This document shows positions 38,579-49,116 of a stretch of DNA of 64,000 nucleotides, one piece after another. Location of the stretch: contig JAPLOI010000004.1 in assembly GCA_026400815.1 (NCBI GenBank), positions 124,001 through 188,000 on the forward strand, given 5' to 3'. Numbering within the stretch: the stretch's first letter is position 1; each line of letters begins with the position of its first letter. Made by a program: the position numbers and the translations under genes. The notes beneath the pieces are model-generated. The model saw only the letters and a program-made list of their open reading frames with translations, was not told the DNA's origin and did not search any database. This DNA is from Alphaproteobacteria bacterium (lineage in GTDB: Bacteria > Pseudomonadota > Alphaproteobacteria > Acetobacterales > Acetobacteraceae).

Positions 38579-39480
38579 TGCGGCCTGTCTCCCTGCTGTG
38601 CATGCTGCTGGCCATCGGCTCCGGCCTGTATCTCTATCGCGTCAAGTACCGCGCCCAGATGCTGGACCGCGAGATCCACGCCACCATGAAGGCGGTGGAC
38701 GATGCCCGCGCCCGCGGCGCCATGCTGCGCGCGGACTACGCCCTGCTGAACGACCCTGTCCGCCTGCAGGAGCTGGTGGACCTGCACCTGCCGTTGAAAA
38801 CCACCCAGCCGGGCCAGTTCACCACCCTGGCCGACCTCGAACGCCGCCTGCCGCCGATCGGCATCGCCCCGCCGGAACCGCCGCCGGAACCGGAAATCCC
38901 CGCAGCCGTGATCCGCCCGGCGCCGCGCACCCCGGTGCCTGATCCGCGCGCGGCCGAACCACGTGTCGCCGAGCCGCGCGTGGCCGAGCCGCCGCCGCGC
39001 CCGCCTGCCCCGCCCGCTCCGGCCGTCATCGCCCGCCCTGCCCCGCCGCCGCCCGCGCCGCCCCCGGTGGCCGCGCCGGCGGTTCCGGCCGCACCGCCGG
39101 TCATCGCCGCATTGCAACCCGCGCCCCGTCCTGCACCGCCGCCGGCCCCCGCCCCGGCACCGCCGCAGCAGCCCGCCATCGCGGCCGCACCACGCCCGCC
39201 CGTGCCGCTCGGGCTGCCGCCGGCCACCCCTGCCGTGGCAACGCCCGCACCGATGCCGTCCGCCCCCCCGGTCACGCAGGTCGCCGTGCGCACGCCCGCG
39301 CCGCCCATGCCGGCCCCGGCCGCCCCGGCCCCGCAGCGCCAGGCCTTCGCGCCTTCAGCGCCCGCCGCACCGCCGGCCGCCGCCGAGGCCGCCCCCGGCG
39401 CCACGCGCTCCGCCCTCGGCATGGCCCGCCGGCCGCTGCCGCCGCCCTCGGCCATGTCCAACGGTGGAGGCGGGAATTGA
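38575..39480 (+). CDS. ftsL: Cell division protein FtsL with long Pro/Ala-rich tail (301 aa)
   Basis: Small bitopic divisome protein identified by its place between rsmH and ftsI and by its structure. It has one membrane helix ([20 protein letters not shown]) followed by a short coiled coil (about residues 24-75). Beyond residue 100 comes an extension of about 200 residues made almost only of proline and alanine, with short repeats such as [13 protein letters not shown]; ordinary FtsL proteins end near residue 100-120. The extension would lie in the periplasm. The stop overlaps the TTG start of ftsI. Confidence 0.85.
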   Translation: MMRPVSLLCMLLAIGSGLYLYRVKYRAQMLDREIHATMKAVDDARARGAMLRADYALLNDPVRLQELVDLHLPLKTTQPGQFTTLADLERRLPPIGIAPPEPPPEPEIPAAVIRPAPRTPVPDPRAAEPRVAEPRVAEPPPRPPAPPAPAVIARPAPPPPAPPPVAAPAVPAAPPVIAALQPAPRPAPPPAPAPAPPQQPAIAAAPRPPVPLGLPPATPAVATPAPMPSAPPVTQVAVRTPAPPMPAPAAPAPQRQAFAPSAPAAPPAAAEAAPGATRSALGMARRPLPPPSAMSNGGGGN

Positions 39481-41540
39481 CCGGCCCCTCACGCGGCACC
39501 AGCGCCCCCAACCCCTCCTCCGTCGCCCACCGCTTCGGCGCCGCCCCGGCCGATGCCGTGCCGCGCACCGAACATGTCCGCGTCACCGCGCCCGACCTGG
39601 ACCGGCGCGCCGGCATGGAGCGCACCCGCGGCCGCATCGTGCTGGTGGCCGGCGGCTTCGCCCTGCTGTTCACCGCCGTCGTCGGCAAGCTGGTCGATGC
39701 CACGGTCATCAACCCGGTCAAGCCGCGCATAGAAGTCCAGGCGCGCAAGCCCGATCCGCAGCCCGCCCCCGCCCAGCCCGGCATGCAGGCCACACCCGCC
39801 ACCGCCGCCATCGTTCCCCCGCCCAGCGCCACCGATTTCGGCCCACGCGTGAAGCGCGCCGCGATCACCGACCGCAACGGCGAGCCGCTGGCGCTCTCGC
39901 TGCCCTACGCCGATCTCTACGCCAACCCGCAGATCGTCTACGACGTGGACGAGGTGGTGGCGAAGCTGCGCGGCGTGCTGCCGAAGCTGGACGCGGCAAA
40001 CCTCAAGCGCCAGCTCACCCAGCAGGACAAGCAGTTCGTCTACCTCGCCCGCCGCATCACCACGCGCGAGCAGCTGCAGATCAATGCGCTCGGCATCCCC
40101 GGCATCGATTTCGAGTTCGCCGAAAACCGGCGCTACCCGCTGGGCACGGTGGCCGCCCAGGTGCTCGGCGGCGTGGATATCGACGGCAACGGCCAGGCGG
40201 GCGCGGAGAAGTTCTTCGATGAACGGCTGCGCACCGACCGCGCGGCGCTCCGCCTGTCGATCGACGTGCGCGTACAGGCCGTGGTGCGCGACGAGCTGTC
40301 CAAGTCCATGGCCGCCTTCAATGCCATCGGCGGCACCGGCATCGTCATGGATGTGCGCACCGGCGAAATGCTGGCCATGGTCAGCCTGCCGGACTACGAC
40401 GCCAACCAGTTCCGCCGCGCCACGGATGAGCAGCGCTTCAACCGCGCCATCTCCGGCCGCTATGAGCCCGGCAGCACCTTCAAGCTGCAAACCGCCGCCA
40501 TGGCGCTGGACAGCGGCGCGGCCACGCTGTGGTCGTCGTGGGACGCATCCTCGCCCATCCACTACGGCCGCTTCACCATCAGCGACTTCGAGGGCAAGAA
40601 GCGCGCCCTCTCCTTCCCGGAATTCCTCGCCTATTCCTCCAACATCGCTGCCGCCAAGGTGGCGCTGGCGGTGGGGCCGGAGCGCCAGCGCTCCTGGCAC
40701 CAGCGCATGGGCATGATGGCACCGGTGCCGATCGAGCTGCCGGAAACCTTCAAGACCCTCACGCCGCCGGTGGCCAACTGGAAAGACATCGCCACGATGA
40801 CCATCGGCTTCGGCCATGGCATCTCCGTCACCCCGCTGCACGTGGTTCGCGCCACCGCCGCCATCGCCAACAGCGGCATCCTGGTGCGCCCCACCATCCT
40901 GGCCCGTGACCCCGATGCCGCCCCGCCGCAGGGCGAGCGGATCATGACCCAGCAAACGTCAGACACGATGCGCCGGCTCATGCGCCTCATCGTGTCGGAC
41001 GGCTTCGGCAAATCCGCCGAGGTGCCGGGCTACTTCATCGGCGGCAAGACCGGCACGGCCGAGAAATCCGGCCGCGGCGGCTACAAGAAGAAGGCGAACA
41101 TCCAGGCCTTCACCAGCGTGTTCCCGATGCAGGCCCCGCGCTACGCGGTGTATTTCATGCTGGACGAAGCCAAGGCCAACGCCAGCACCTTCGGCTACGC
41201 CACCGCCGGCTGGGTCGCAGCACCCGGTGCCGGGCGCGTGGTGGCGCGCATCGGCCCCATGCTCGGCCTGCTGCCGGAAACCACCAACGCGCCGGCCATC
41301 GCCCAGTCGCTCGCCATCCCGCTGGTGCCCGGCCGTCCGCCCGGTGCCGCCCCCGCCGCCAGCCCACCCGCCGCCCGCCCGGCCACTCCCCCGGCGCCGC
41401 GCCCGCAGGCCGGCCAGCCGCCGGCCAACCCCGCCCCCGCTGTGGCCCCGCGTCCGGCCCCGCCCCCCCAGCCGCGCGACCCGCGCCAGGAAGCCGCGCC
41501 CGCCCCCGCGCCCGGAGGAACCGTCGTTGCGGTTCGCTAG
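39477..41540 (+). CDS. ftsI: Peptidoglycan D,D-transpeptidase FtsI / PBP3 (687 aa)
   Basis: Septal transpeptidase. One N-terminal membrane helix (IVLVAGGFALLFTAVVGKLV) follows a cytoplasmic tail of about 50 residues. The dimerisation domain begins at KRAAITDRNGEPLALSLPYA. The transpeptidase motifs are SGRYEPGSTFKL (active-site serine about residue 333), SSN in AYSSNIAAAKVAL, and KTGTA in GGKTGTAEKSGRG (about residue 524). A Pro/Ala-rich tail begins near residue 620. The start is a TTG overlapping the ftsL stop; an in-frame ATG at MERTRGRIVL would shorten the cytoplasmic tail. Confidence 0.95.
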   Translation: MTGPSRGTSAPNPSSVAHRFGAAPADAVPRTEHVRVTAPDLDRRAGMERTRGRIVLVAGGFALLFTAVVGKLVDATVINPVKPRIEVQARKPDPQPAPAQPGMQATPATAAIVPPPSATDFGPRVKRAAITDRNGEPLALSLPYADLYANPQIVYDVDEVVAKLRGVLPKLDAANLKRQLTQQDKQFVYLARRITTREQLQINALGIPGIDFEFAENRRYPLGTVAAQVLGGVDIDGNGQAGAEKFFDERLRTDRAALRLSIDVRVQAVVRDELSKSMAAFNAIGGTGIVMDVRTGEMLAMVSLPDYDANQFRRATDEQRFNRAISGRYEPGSTFKLQTAAMALDSGAATLWSSWDASSPIHYGRFTISDFEGKKRALSFPEFLAYSSNIAAAKVALAVGPERQRSWHQRMGMMAPVPIELPETFKTLTPPVANWKDIATMTIGFGHGISVTPLHVVRATAAIANSGILVRPTILARDPDAAPPQGERIMTQQTSDTMRRLMRLIVSDGFGKSAEVPGYFIGGKTGTAEKSGRGGYKKKANIQAFTSVFPMQAPRYAVYFMLDEAKANASTFGYATAGWVAAPGAGRVVARIGPMLGLLPETTNAPAIAQSLAIPLVPGRPPGAAPAASPPAARPATPPAPRPQAGQPPANPAPAVAPRPAPPPQPRDPRQEAAPAPAPGGTVVAVR

Positions 41541-42999
41541 CCTCCTGGCCCGCATGCCAGACCTCGCGCCGCACCTGCGCGCCGGCTGGGAGTCGGCCGC
41601 AGGGCTCGACGTGGTCGGCATCACCGCCGACAGCCGCCAGGTCCGCCATGGCATGATCTTCGCCGCCCTGCCCGGCAGCACGCAGGACGGCCGCGCCTTC
41701 ATCGCCGACGCGCTCGCCCGCGGCGCCAGCGCCGTGCTCGCCCCGCCCGGCACCCCCTCCCCGTCCTGCCCGCTGCTGGAAGACCCCCAGCCGCGCCGCC
41801 GCCTGGCCATCCTCGCCGCCCTGCTCGCCGGCCCGGCGCCAGAGCTGCTGGTCGCCGTCACCGGCACCAACGGCAAAACCAGCACCACGGATTTCCTGCG
41901 CCAGCTCTGGTCGCTCGCCGGCCACCGCGCCGCCAGCCTCGGCACGCTCGGCGTCGCCACCGACCGCGGCCTCTCCGGGCCAGGCCTCACCACGCCAGAC
42001 CCGGTGGTGCTCAGCCAGACGCTCGCCGCGCTGGCACAAGATGGCATCACCCGCGTCGCCATGGAGGCCTCCTCGCACGGCCTTGACCAGCACCGGCTGG
42101 ACGGGCTGAGCCTCAGCGCCGCCGCCTTCACCAACCTCACCCGCGACCATCTCGATTACCACGGCACGATGGGCGCCTACCGCAGCGCCAAGCTGCGCCT
42201 GTTCCAGACCCTGCTGCCGTCGCACGCCCCGGCCATCGCCTGCGCCACGCTGGACCCCGAAACGCTCCAGCAGCTTCGCCACATCGCCGAAACCCGCCAG
42301 CTCGATCTGCGCCTGGTCGGCGAAGGCGGCGACGCTCTCCGCCTGCTGCGCGCCATCCCACGCCCCGGCGGCCAGGTGCTGGAAATCGAGGCCGCCGGCA
42401 CGCGCCACACCATCGAAATCGCCCTGCCCGGCCGCTTCCAGGCCGACAATGCCCTGGTCGCCGCCGCCCTCGCCGAAGCCACCGGCCTGCCGGATGCGCT
42501 CGCCCGTCTGCCGGGCCTCACCGGCGTGCGCGGCCGCATGGAACTTGCCGCCACCCTGCCCAACGGCGCCGCGATTTACGTGGACTACGCCCACACGCCC
42601 GATGCGCTGGAACGCCTGCTCACCGCGCTGCGCCCGCACACCGAAGGCCGCCTGCACGTGGTCTTCGGCGCCGGCGGAGACCGCGACCCCGGCAAGCGCC
42701 CGCTGATGGGCGCTGCCGTCGCCCGCCACGCCGATATCGCCATCGTCACCGACGACAACCCCCGCACCGAAAACCCGGCCGCCATCCGCGAAGCCGTGCT
42801 CGCTGGCATGGCCGCGCTGCCCAACGCCCGCGCCCGCGGCAACCGCGCCGACGCCATCGCCGAAGCCATCGCCGCCCTCGGCCCCGGGGACGTATTGGCT
42901 GTCGCCGGCAAGGGCCACGAACAGGGCCAGACCATCGGCCGCGAAACCTTCCCGTTCGACGACGCCGCCATCATCCGCCGCCTGGCGGGCCAGTCATGA
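41527..42999 (+). CDS. murE: UDP-MurNAc-tripeptide synthetase MurE (490 aa)
   Basis: Adds the third amino acid, here meso-diaminopimelate as judged by the DNPR motif in VTDDNPRTENPAAI, to UDP-MurNAc-dipeptide. ATP-binding loop is VAVTGTNGKTSTTDFLRQL. C-terminal domain includes YVDYAHTPDALERLLTALRP. I choose a TTG start (LRFASLLARMPDL), because GGAGGA lies about 8 nt upstream; an ATG nine codons later (MPDLAPHL) has no such site. It overlaps the end of ftsI by 14 nt. The much longer open frame upstream is ftsI read in another phase. Confidence 0.94.
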   Translation: MRFASLLARMPDLAPHLRAGWESAAGLDVVGITADSRQVRHGMIFAALPGSTQDGRAFIADALARGASAVLAPPGTPSPSCPLLEDPQPRRRLAILAALLAGPAPELLVAVTGTNGKTSTTDFLRQLWSLAGHRAASLGTLGVATDRGLSGPGLTTPDPVVLSQTLAALAQDGITRVAMEASSHGLDQHRLDGLSLSAAAFTNLTRDHLDYHGTMGAYRSAKLRLFQTLLPSHAPAIACATLDPETLQQLRHIAETRQLDLRLVGEGGDALRLLRAIPRPGGQVLEIEAAGTRHTIEIALPGRFQADNALVAAALAEATGLPDALARLPGLTGVRGRMELAATLPNGAAIYVDYAHTPDALERLLTALRPHTEGRLHVVFGAGGDRDPGKRPLMGAAVARHADIAIVTDDNPRTENPAAIREAVLAGMAALPNARARGNRADAIAEAIAALGPGDVLAVAGKGHEQGQTIGRETFPFDDAAIIRRLAGQS

Positions 43000-44393
43000 C
43001 CGCGCTCTGGACGCCCACCGACCTGCGCACCGCCACCGGCGGAATGCTGCGCACCCCCTTCGCCGCCACCGGCGTATCCATCGACACCCGCACCCTGCGC
43101 CCCGGCGACCTCTTCGTCGCCCTGGTCGGCGAATCCGACGGCCATCGCTGGGTCCGCGCCGCACTGGAAAAGGGCGCCGCCGGTGCCCTCGTCCACACCC
43201 TGCCGGATGACGTGGCCGACGACGCCCCGCTGCTCGCCGTGCCCGATACGCTGGAAGGCCTGCGCGGCCTCGCCGCCTACGCCCGCGCCCGTTTCGCCGG
43301 AAAGCTCGTCGCCGTCACCGGCAGCGTCGGCAAGACCACCACCAAGGAGATGCTGCGCGCCATCCTGGCCGCCCACGCCTCCACCTGGGCCGCCGAGGCC
43401 TCGCACAACAACCACTGGGGCCTGCCGCTCACCCTCACCCGCATTCCCCGCCCCGCCGCCTACTGCGTCGCCGAGATCGGCATGAACCACGCCGGCGAGA
43501 TCAGCCCGCTCGCCCGCCTCGCCGCCCCGCATGTCGCCCTCATCACCTCGGTGGAGAAGGTCCATGTCGGCCATCTCGGCACCATCGAGGCGGTGGCGGA
43601 CGAAAAGCTCGCCATCCAGGACGGGCTCGACAACGGCCTGCTGATCCTGCCGCACGACAGCACGATGTATGCCCGCCTGCGCGCCGGCGCCCGCCACGCC
43701 ACGCGAAGCTTCGGCACAAACCCCGAAGCCGATGACCGCCTGCTCTCCACCAGCAGCGACGCCACCGGCACCCAGGTGGAAGCCCTCATCGCCGGCATCC
43801 GCGTCACCACCCATCTCGCCGCCCCCGGCGCCCACATGGCGCTGAACGCGCTCGCCGCCCTCTCCGCCGCCGCCGCCCTGGGTGCCGACCCCACTCGCGG
43901 CGCCGAGGCCCTGCAAGGCTTCGCCCCCGTCGCCGGCCGCGGCGCCCGCCGCCGCATCGCCGTGCCCGGCGGCACCGCCCTGCTGCTGGACGAAAGCTAC
44001 AACGCCTCCGCCGTCGCGGTGCGCGCCGCCTTCGCCGTGCTCGCCCTGCAGCCTGCCACCCGCCGCGTCGCCATCCTCGGCGACATGCGCGAACTCGGTG
44101 AATTCGGCCCCGCCGAGCATGCCGGCCTGGCCGAAGCCGCCGCCACCGCCGACATCGTGCACACCTGCGGCCCGCTGATGCAGCACCTGCGCGATGCCCT
44201 GCCCGCCACGAAGCGCGGCCTGCACGCAGCCGATTCCGCCGCCCTCGCCCCGCTTCTCGCCGCCACGCTGCGCGACGGCGATGCCGTGCTGGTCAAGGGC
44301 AGCCTCGGCAGCAAGATGAAGCTCGTCATCGACGCGATCGACCATCCGGCCCCGCCGATCCCCGGGGACAGCACGACCGGGGAGCCCGCCTGA
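42996..44393 (+). CDS. murF: UDP-MurNAc-pentapeptide synthetase MurF (465 aa)
   Basis: Adds D-Ala-D-Ala to the UDP-MurNAc-tripeptide. The N-terminal domain has [20 protein letters not shown]. The ATP loop is [20 protein letters not shown], with serine-valine in place of the more usual threonine-asparagine. [16 protein letters not shown] and [18 protein letters not shown] are standard for the family. Overlaps murE by four bases, and its last base starts mraY (TGATG). Confidence 0.96.
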   Translation: MTALWTPTDLRTATGGMLRTPFAATGVSIDTRTLRPGDLFVALVGESDGHRWVRAALEKGAAGALVHTLPDDVADDAPLLAVPDTLEGLRGLAAYARARFAGKLVAVTGSVGKTTTKEMLRAILAAHASTWAAEASHNNHWGLPLTLTRIPRPAAYCVAEIGMNHAGEISPLARLAAPHVALITSVEKVHVGHLGTIEAVADEKLAIQDGLDNGLLILPHDSTMYARLRAGARHATRSFGTNPEADDRLLSTSSDATGTQVEALIAGIRVTTHLAAPGAHMALNALAALSAAAALGADPTRGAEALQGFAPVAGRGARRRIAVPGGTALLLDESYNASAVAVRAAFAVLALQPATRRVAILGDMRELGEFGPAEHAGLAEAAATADIVHTCGPLMQHLRDALPATKRGLHAADSAALAPLLAATLRDGDAVLVKGSLGSKMKLVIDAIDHPAPPIPGDSTTGEPA

Positions 44394-45481
44394 TGCTCTA
44401 CAACCTGCTCACGCCGCTGTCGGAACAGTTCATCGCCGCGAACCTGTTCCGCTACCTCACCTTCCGCGCCGGTGCCGCCTGCATCACCGCGCTGGTGATC
44501 TCGCTGATGTTCGGCCCCGCGCTGATCCGCACCCTGCGCGCCATCCAGCGCCAGGGCCAGCCGATCCGGCCAGACGGGCCGGAGCGCCACCTGATCGAGA
44601 AAAAGGGCACGCCCACCATGGGCGGCGTGCTGATCCTGGCCTCGCTCACCATCTCCACCCTGCTCTGGGCCAACCTCAGCAACGGCTTCGTCTGGGTGGT
44701 GCTGCTGCTCACCCTCTCCTACGGCGGCATCGGCTTCATCGACGATTACATCAAGCTCTCCAAGGCCAGCTACAAAGGCCTCTCCAGCCGCGGCAAGCTC
44801 ATCCTCCAGGCCGTCTTCGGCCTCGCCGCCGCCATCGCGATGATGTTCCTCACGCGCGAGCCGCTGGCCACCGGCCTCACCGTGCCGGTGTTCAAGGAGG
44901 TGCTGATCCCCCTCGGCTTCGCCTTCCCGCTGGTCGGCATGCTGGTGATGACCGGCTTCTCCAACGCGGTGAACCTCACCGATGGGCTCGATGGCCTGGC
45001 CATCGTGCCCACCATCATCGCCGCCGGCGTCTTCGCGCTGATCGCCTACCTCGTCGGCAACCGCGTGTTTGCCGACTACCTGCAGCTGAACTTCGTGCCC
45101 GGCGTGGGCGAGCTCGCCATCTTCTGCTCCGCCCTCATCGGCGCCGGCCTCGGCTTCCTCTGGTTCAACGCCCCGCCAGCCGCGGTGTTCATGGGCGACA
45201 CCGGCAGCCTCGCTCTCGGCGGCGCGCTGGGTGCCGTGGCCGTGGCGGTGAAGCACGAAATCGTGCTCGGCATCGTCGGCGGCCTGTTCGTGCTGGAAAC
45301 GGTCTCCGTCATCATCCAGGTGGCCTGGTACAAGCGCACCAAGCGCCGCGTCTTCCTCATGGCACCATTGCACCATCATTTCGAAAAGAAAGGCTGGTCC
45401 GAACCCACCATCGTCATCCGCTTCTGGATCATCGCGATGATCCTGGCCCTCATCGGCCTGGCCACGCTGAAGATCAGGTGA
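44393..45481 (+). CDS. mraY: Phospho-MurNAc-pentapeptide translocase MraY (362 aa)
   Basis: Integral membrane enzyme that makes lipid I on undecaprenyl phosphate. Catalytic and substrate motifs are [40 protein letters not shown] and [20 protein letters not shown]. About ten membrane segments are recognisable. Length and ends are normal for the family. It is followed by a 13-nt gap before murD. Confidence 0.97.
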   Translation: MLYNLLTPLSEQFIAANLFRYLTFRAGAACITALVISLMFGPALIRTLRAIQRQGQPIRPDGPERHLIEKKGTPTMGGVLILASLTISTLLWANLSNGFVWVVLLLTLSYGGIGFIDDYIKLSKASYKGLSSRGKLILQAVFGLAAAIAMMFLTREPLATGLTVPVFKEVLIPLGFAFPLVGMLVMTGFSNAVNLTDGLDGLAIVPTIIAAGVFALIAYLVGNRVFADYLQLNFVPGVGELAIFCSALIGAGLGFLWFNAPPAAVFMGDTGSLALGGALGAVAVAVKHEIVLGIVGGLFVLETVSVIIQVAWYKRTKRRVFLMAPLHHHFEKKGWSEPTIVIRFWIIAMILALIGLATLKIR

Positions 45482-45494
45482 TGGGGAAAATCGG

Positions 45495-46865
45495 ATGACC
45501 TGGTCCCCCACCCTGTTCGCCGGCAAGCGCTTCGCCGTCGTCGGCCTCGGCCGCAACGGCCTGCCCGCCGCGCGCACGCTGGTGCAGATGGGCGCGCAGG
45601 TCTCAGTGTGGGACGACAACGAACCCGCCCGCGCCGCCGCCACCGGCCTCGATGTGCGCGAGCCCGATCTGGCCGCGATCGACGCGCTGATCCTGTCGCC
45701 CGGCATCCCGCACCACCTGCCCAAGCCGCACCCGATTGCCGCCGCCGCCATCGCCGCCGGCGTGCCGATCTGGTCCGATGCCGAGTTGCTGTTCCAGGCC
45801 GTGCGCGCCAGCGGATCCACCGCGCGCTTCACCGGCATCACCGGCACCAACGGCAAGTCCACCACCACCGCGCTGCTCGCGCACATTCTCGATGTGGCCG
45901 GATTCCCCGCCGCGGCCGGCGGCAATCTCGGCACCACCTCGCTCGCCCTGCCGCCCCTGCCCGGCAACGGCGTCTATGTGCTGGAGATGTCCAGCTACAT
46001 GTTGGAGCGGCTCGCCACACTGCGCTTCAACGCCGCGGTGATGCTCAACCTCAGCCCGGACCATCTCGACCGGCACGGCGGCATGGCAGGCTACGGCGCC
46101 GCCAAGCGCCACGTCTTCGACCGCCAGCAACACGACGACCTCGCCGTGATCGGCATCGACGACGCGGATTCGCGCGCCATGGCCGAAACCCTGCGCGCCA
46201 CCCCCGCACGCCTCGTCACCATCAGCGAAGCCGGCGCCGCCGATGTCGCGCCCCACGGCACCAACCTGATGCTGGGCACCGAGGCGATCGCCGACCTCGC
46301 CACCGCCCGCGCCCTGCCCGGCGCGCACAATGCCCAGAACGCCGCCGCCGCCGCCGCCATGGCGTTGCATCTCGGCGCCAGCCGCGAAGCCATCGCCGAG
46401 GGCATCCGGACCTATCCCGGCCTGCCGCACCGCCAGGAACTAGTGGCGCAGAAGGGCCGTGTGCGCTTCGTCAACGACAGCAAGGCCACCAACGCCGACA
46501 GCACCGCCCGCGCCCTGGTCTGCTACCCCAGCATCCTGTGGATCGCCGGCGGCATGGCCAAGGAAGGCGGGATCGAGCCGCTGGCGCACTACTTCCCGCG
46601 CATCGCCGAAGCCCTGCTGATCGGCCGCGACGCCCCCATCCTCGCCGCCACCCTGGCCGCGCACGGCGTGCCGCACCGCATCCTGCACACGCTGGAAGCC
46701 GCCACCGCCGAAGCCTGGCGCCTCGCCCGCGCCACCTCCGGCGAGATCACCATCCTGCTCTCGCCGGCCTGCGCCAGCTGGGACCAGTTCACCGGCTTCG
46801 ACCAGCGCGGCGACCGCTTCCGCACCCTCGCCCAGGCCTGCGTGAACGAGGTAGGCACCCGATGA
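45495..46865 (+). CDS. murD: UDP-MurNAc-alanine:D-glutamate ligase MurD (456 aa)
   Basis: Adds D-glutamate to UDP-MurNAc-L-Ala. N-terminal Rossmann-like domain FAVVGLGRNGLPAARTLVQM, ATP loop ITGTNGKSTTTALLAHILD, then LNLSPDHLDRHGGMAGYGAA and the C-terminal VRFVNDSKATNADSTARAL. Overlaps ftsW by four bases. Confidence 0.96.
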   Translation: MTWSPTLFAGKRFAVVGLGRNGLPAARTLVQMGAQVSVWDDNEPARAAATGLDVREPDLAAIDALILSPGIPHHLPKPHPIAAAAIAAGVPIWSDAELLFQAVRASGSTARFTGITGTNGKSTTTALLAHILDVAGFPAAAGGNLGTTSLALPPLPGNGVYVLEMSSYMLERLATLRFNAAVMLNLSPDHLDRHGGMAGYGAAKRHVFDRQQHDDLAVIGIDDADSRAMAETLRATPARLVTISEAGAADVAPHGTNLMLGTEAIADLATARALPGAHNAQNAAAAAAMALHLGASREAIAEGIRTYPGLPHRQELVAQKGRVRFVNDSKATNADSTARALVCYPSILWIAGGMAKEGGIEPLAHYFPRIAEALLIGRDAPILAATLAAHGVPHRILHTLEAATAEAWRLARATSGEITILLSPACASWDQFTGFDQRGDRFRTLAQACVNEVGTR

Positions 46866-47992
46866 TGCTCTCCCGCGCCGACAACTCCCTCCTCGGCCGC
46901 TGGTGGTGGACGGTGGACCGCTGGACGCTGGTCGCCGTCCTCACCCTCGTCTTCTTCGGCTACGTCATGATGATGGCGGCCAGCCCCGCCGTGGCGCAGC
47001 ATATCCGCGTCTCGCGCGACATCTTCCTGCTCAAGCAGGTCGTGTTCCTCTGCGCCGCCATGTCGGTGATGTTCACCGTCTCGCTGCTCTCCCCGCGCGG
47101 CGTGCGGCGCGTGGCGCTGGCCGGCTGCGCCCTGGCCCTGCTGCTGACGGCGATGACGCTGGTCACGGGAACAGAGATCAAGGGCGCCCGCCGCTGGCTC
47201 AGCCTGCCCGGCATGTCGATGCAGCCCAGCGAGTTCCTCAAGCCCTTCTTCGCCGTCGTCGCCGCCTGGCTGATCGCCCAGGGCAGGCGCGAAACCAACT
47301 GGGCGCTGCGCCTCTCCTGGCCCGCACTCGCCCTCGGCATGGCCGCGTTGATCGCCCTACTGCTCACGCTGCAGAAAGACATGGGCATGCTCGCCGTGCT
47401 GATGGGCGTGCTGATCGTCCAGTTCTTCGTCTCCGGCGTGCACTTCGCCTTCATCGGCGCGGCCATGGGCGGCGTCGGCGTTGCCGCCTGGCTCGCCTAT
47501 CTCTCGCTGGATCACGTGCGCCGCCGCGTGGACAAGTTCCTGGACCCCGCCGCCGGCGACACCTTCCAGGTCGATCTCGCCGCCAAGGCCTTCGGCTCCG
47601 GCGGCGTCTTCGGCCGCGGCCCCGGCGAAGGCCGCGTGAAGGATTTCATCCCAGACAGCCATGCCGATTTCGTCTTCGCCGTCGCCGGCGAGGAATTCGG
47701 CCTCATCGTCTGCCTGGTCATCGTCCTGCTCTTCGCCTTCATCGCCCTGCGCGGCCTACTGCGCATGCTGCCGGAACACGATCTCTACGTGGTGCTGGCC
47801 GCCACCGGGCTGGCCTCGGGCTTCGGCATGCAGGCCTTCATCAACCTCGGCTCCACCCTGCACCTCATCCCCACCAAGGGCATGACGTTGCCTTTCGTCT
47901 CCTACGGCGGCTCCTCGGCCCTCGCGGTCGGCCTCGGCATCGGCCTGCTGCTGGCCCTCACCCGCCGCCGCATGCACGGCGATTCCACATGA
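46862..47992 (+). CDS. ftsW: Septal peptidoglycan glycosyltransferase FtsW (376 aa)
   Basis: SEDS-family polytopic membrane protein that polymerises glycan at the septum together with FtsI. Family blocks are [57 protein letters not shown] and [20 protein letters not shown]. Begins [20 protein letters not shown]. Length and multiple membrane helices are as expected. Four-base overlaps with murD and murG. Confidence 0.96.
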   Translation: MMLSRADNSLLGRWWWTVDRWTLVAVLTLVFFGYVMMMAASPAVAQHIRVSRDIFLLKQVVFLCAAMSVMFTVSLLSPRGVRRVALAGCALALLLTAMTLVTGTEIKGARRWLSLPGMSMQPSEFLKPFFAVVAAWLIAQGRRETNWALRLSWPALALGMAALIALLLTLQKDMGMLAVLMGVLIVQFFVSGVHFAFIGAAMGGVGVAAWLAYLSLDHVRRRVDKFLDPAAGDTFQVDLAAKAFGSGGVFGRGPGEGRVKDFIPDSHADFVFAVAGEEFGLIVCLVIVLLFAFIALRGLLRMLPEHDLYVVLAATGLASGFGMQAFINLGSTLHLIPTKGMTLPFVSYGGSSALAVGLGIGLLLALTRRRMHGDST

Positions 47993-49116
47993 GGGGCGCC
48001 GAGATCCGCCCCATCGTGATCGCAGCCGGCGGCACCGGCGGCCATTTCTTCCCGGCCGAGGCACTGGCCACCGAGCTCGCCCAGCGCGGCCAGCGCGTCG
48101 CACTGATGACGGATGCGCGCTCCGGCGGCCTCGCCTCGCCGGCCTTCGAAGGCCGCGAACGCTTCGTGCTCTCCGGCAGCGGCATCGCCGGCCGCGGCGC
48201 CCTGCGCGCGGTGAAATCCGCCGTCGCCCTGGCAGCCGGCACCTGGCAGGCGCGCGCCATCCTCTCCCGCCTGCGCCCCACCGCCATCGTCGGCTTCGGC
48301 GGCTACCCTTCCGTCGCCCCCGTGCTGGCCAGCCGTTTCCTCACCGCCCGCCCGGCTGTGATCCTGCACGAACAGAACGGCGTGCTCGGCCGCGCCAATC
48401 TCTGGCTCGCCTCCCGCGCCGACCTCCTCGCCCTCAGCCTGCCCGGCACCACGCGCATCCCCGAGGGCACCCGCACCGAGGTCACCGGCAACCCTGTCCG
48501 GCCCGCCATCGCCGCCCTGGCCGGTGCGCCCTACACGCCCCCCACCGGCGAAATCCGCCTCCTCGTCCTCGGCGGCTCGCTCGGCGCCCGCATCTTCAGC
48601 GACATCGTGCCCCCCGCCCTCGCCCTGCTGCCCGCCGAGCTGCGCGCCCGCATCGCCCTCACCCAGCAATGCCGCGCCGAGGACCTGGAGCGCGTGCGCG
48701 CCGCCTACGAACAAAGCGGCATCGCCGCCACCCTCGCCCCCTTCTTCCCGAACGTGGCCGAGCTGCTACGCGACACCCACCTCGCCATCGCCCGCGCCGG
48801 CGCCTCCACCGTGGCGGAACTCGCCACCATCGGCCGCCCGTCCATCCTGGTGCCGCTGCCCGGCGCCATCGACGGCCATCAGCGCGCCAACGCTGCCGCC
48901 CTCGCCACGCCCGGCGGCGCCATCCTGATCGACCAGGCAACGCTCACGCCGGCCATGCTCGCGCACCACCTTGCGACTCACCTCGCCAACGGCGAAACCC
49001 TGGCCCGCGCCGCCGCCGCCGCCGCCACCGCTGGCCGGCCAGACGCCGCCGCCCGCCTCGCCGACCTCGTCGAGACCGCAATCGCCCGCCGGGCATCGAA
49101 GGAGATTCCGGCATGA
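47989..49116 (+). CDS. murG: Lipid II synthase MurG (375 aa)
   Basis: Transfers GlcNAc from UDP-GlcNAc to lipid I on the cytoplasmic face of the membrane. Motifs are [59 protein letters not shown] and the UDP-GlcNAc-binding [20 protein letters not shown]. The start codon overlaps the ftsW stop. Confidence 0.96.
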   Translation: MRGAEIRPIVIAAGGTGGHFFPAEALATELAQRGQRVALMTDARSGGLASPAFEGRERFVLSGSGIAGRGALRAVKSAVALAAGTWQARAILSRLRPTAIVGFGGYPSVAPVLASRFLTARPAVILHEQNGVLGRANLWLASRADLLALSLPGTTRIPEGTRTEVTGNPVRPAIAALAGAPYTPPTGEIRLLVLGGSLGARIFSDIVPPALALLPAELRARIALTQQCRAEDLERVRAAYEQSGIAATLAPFFPNVAELLRDTHLAIARAGASTVAELATIGRPSILVPLPGAIDGHQRANAAALATPGGAILIDQATLTPAMLAHHLATHLANGETLARAAAAAATAGRPDAAARLADLVETAIARRASKEIPA

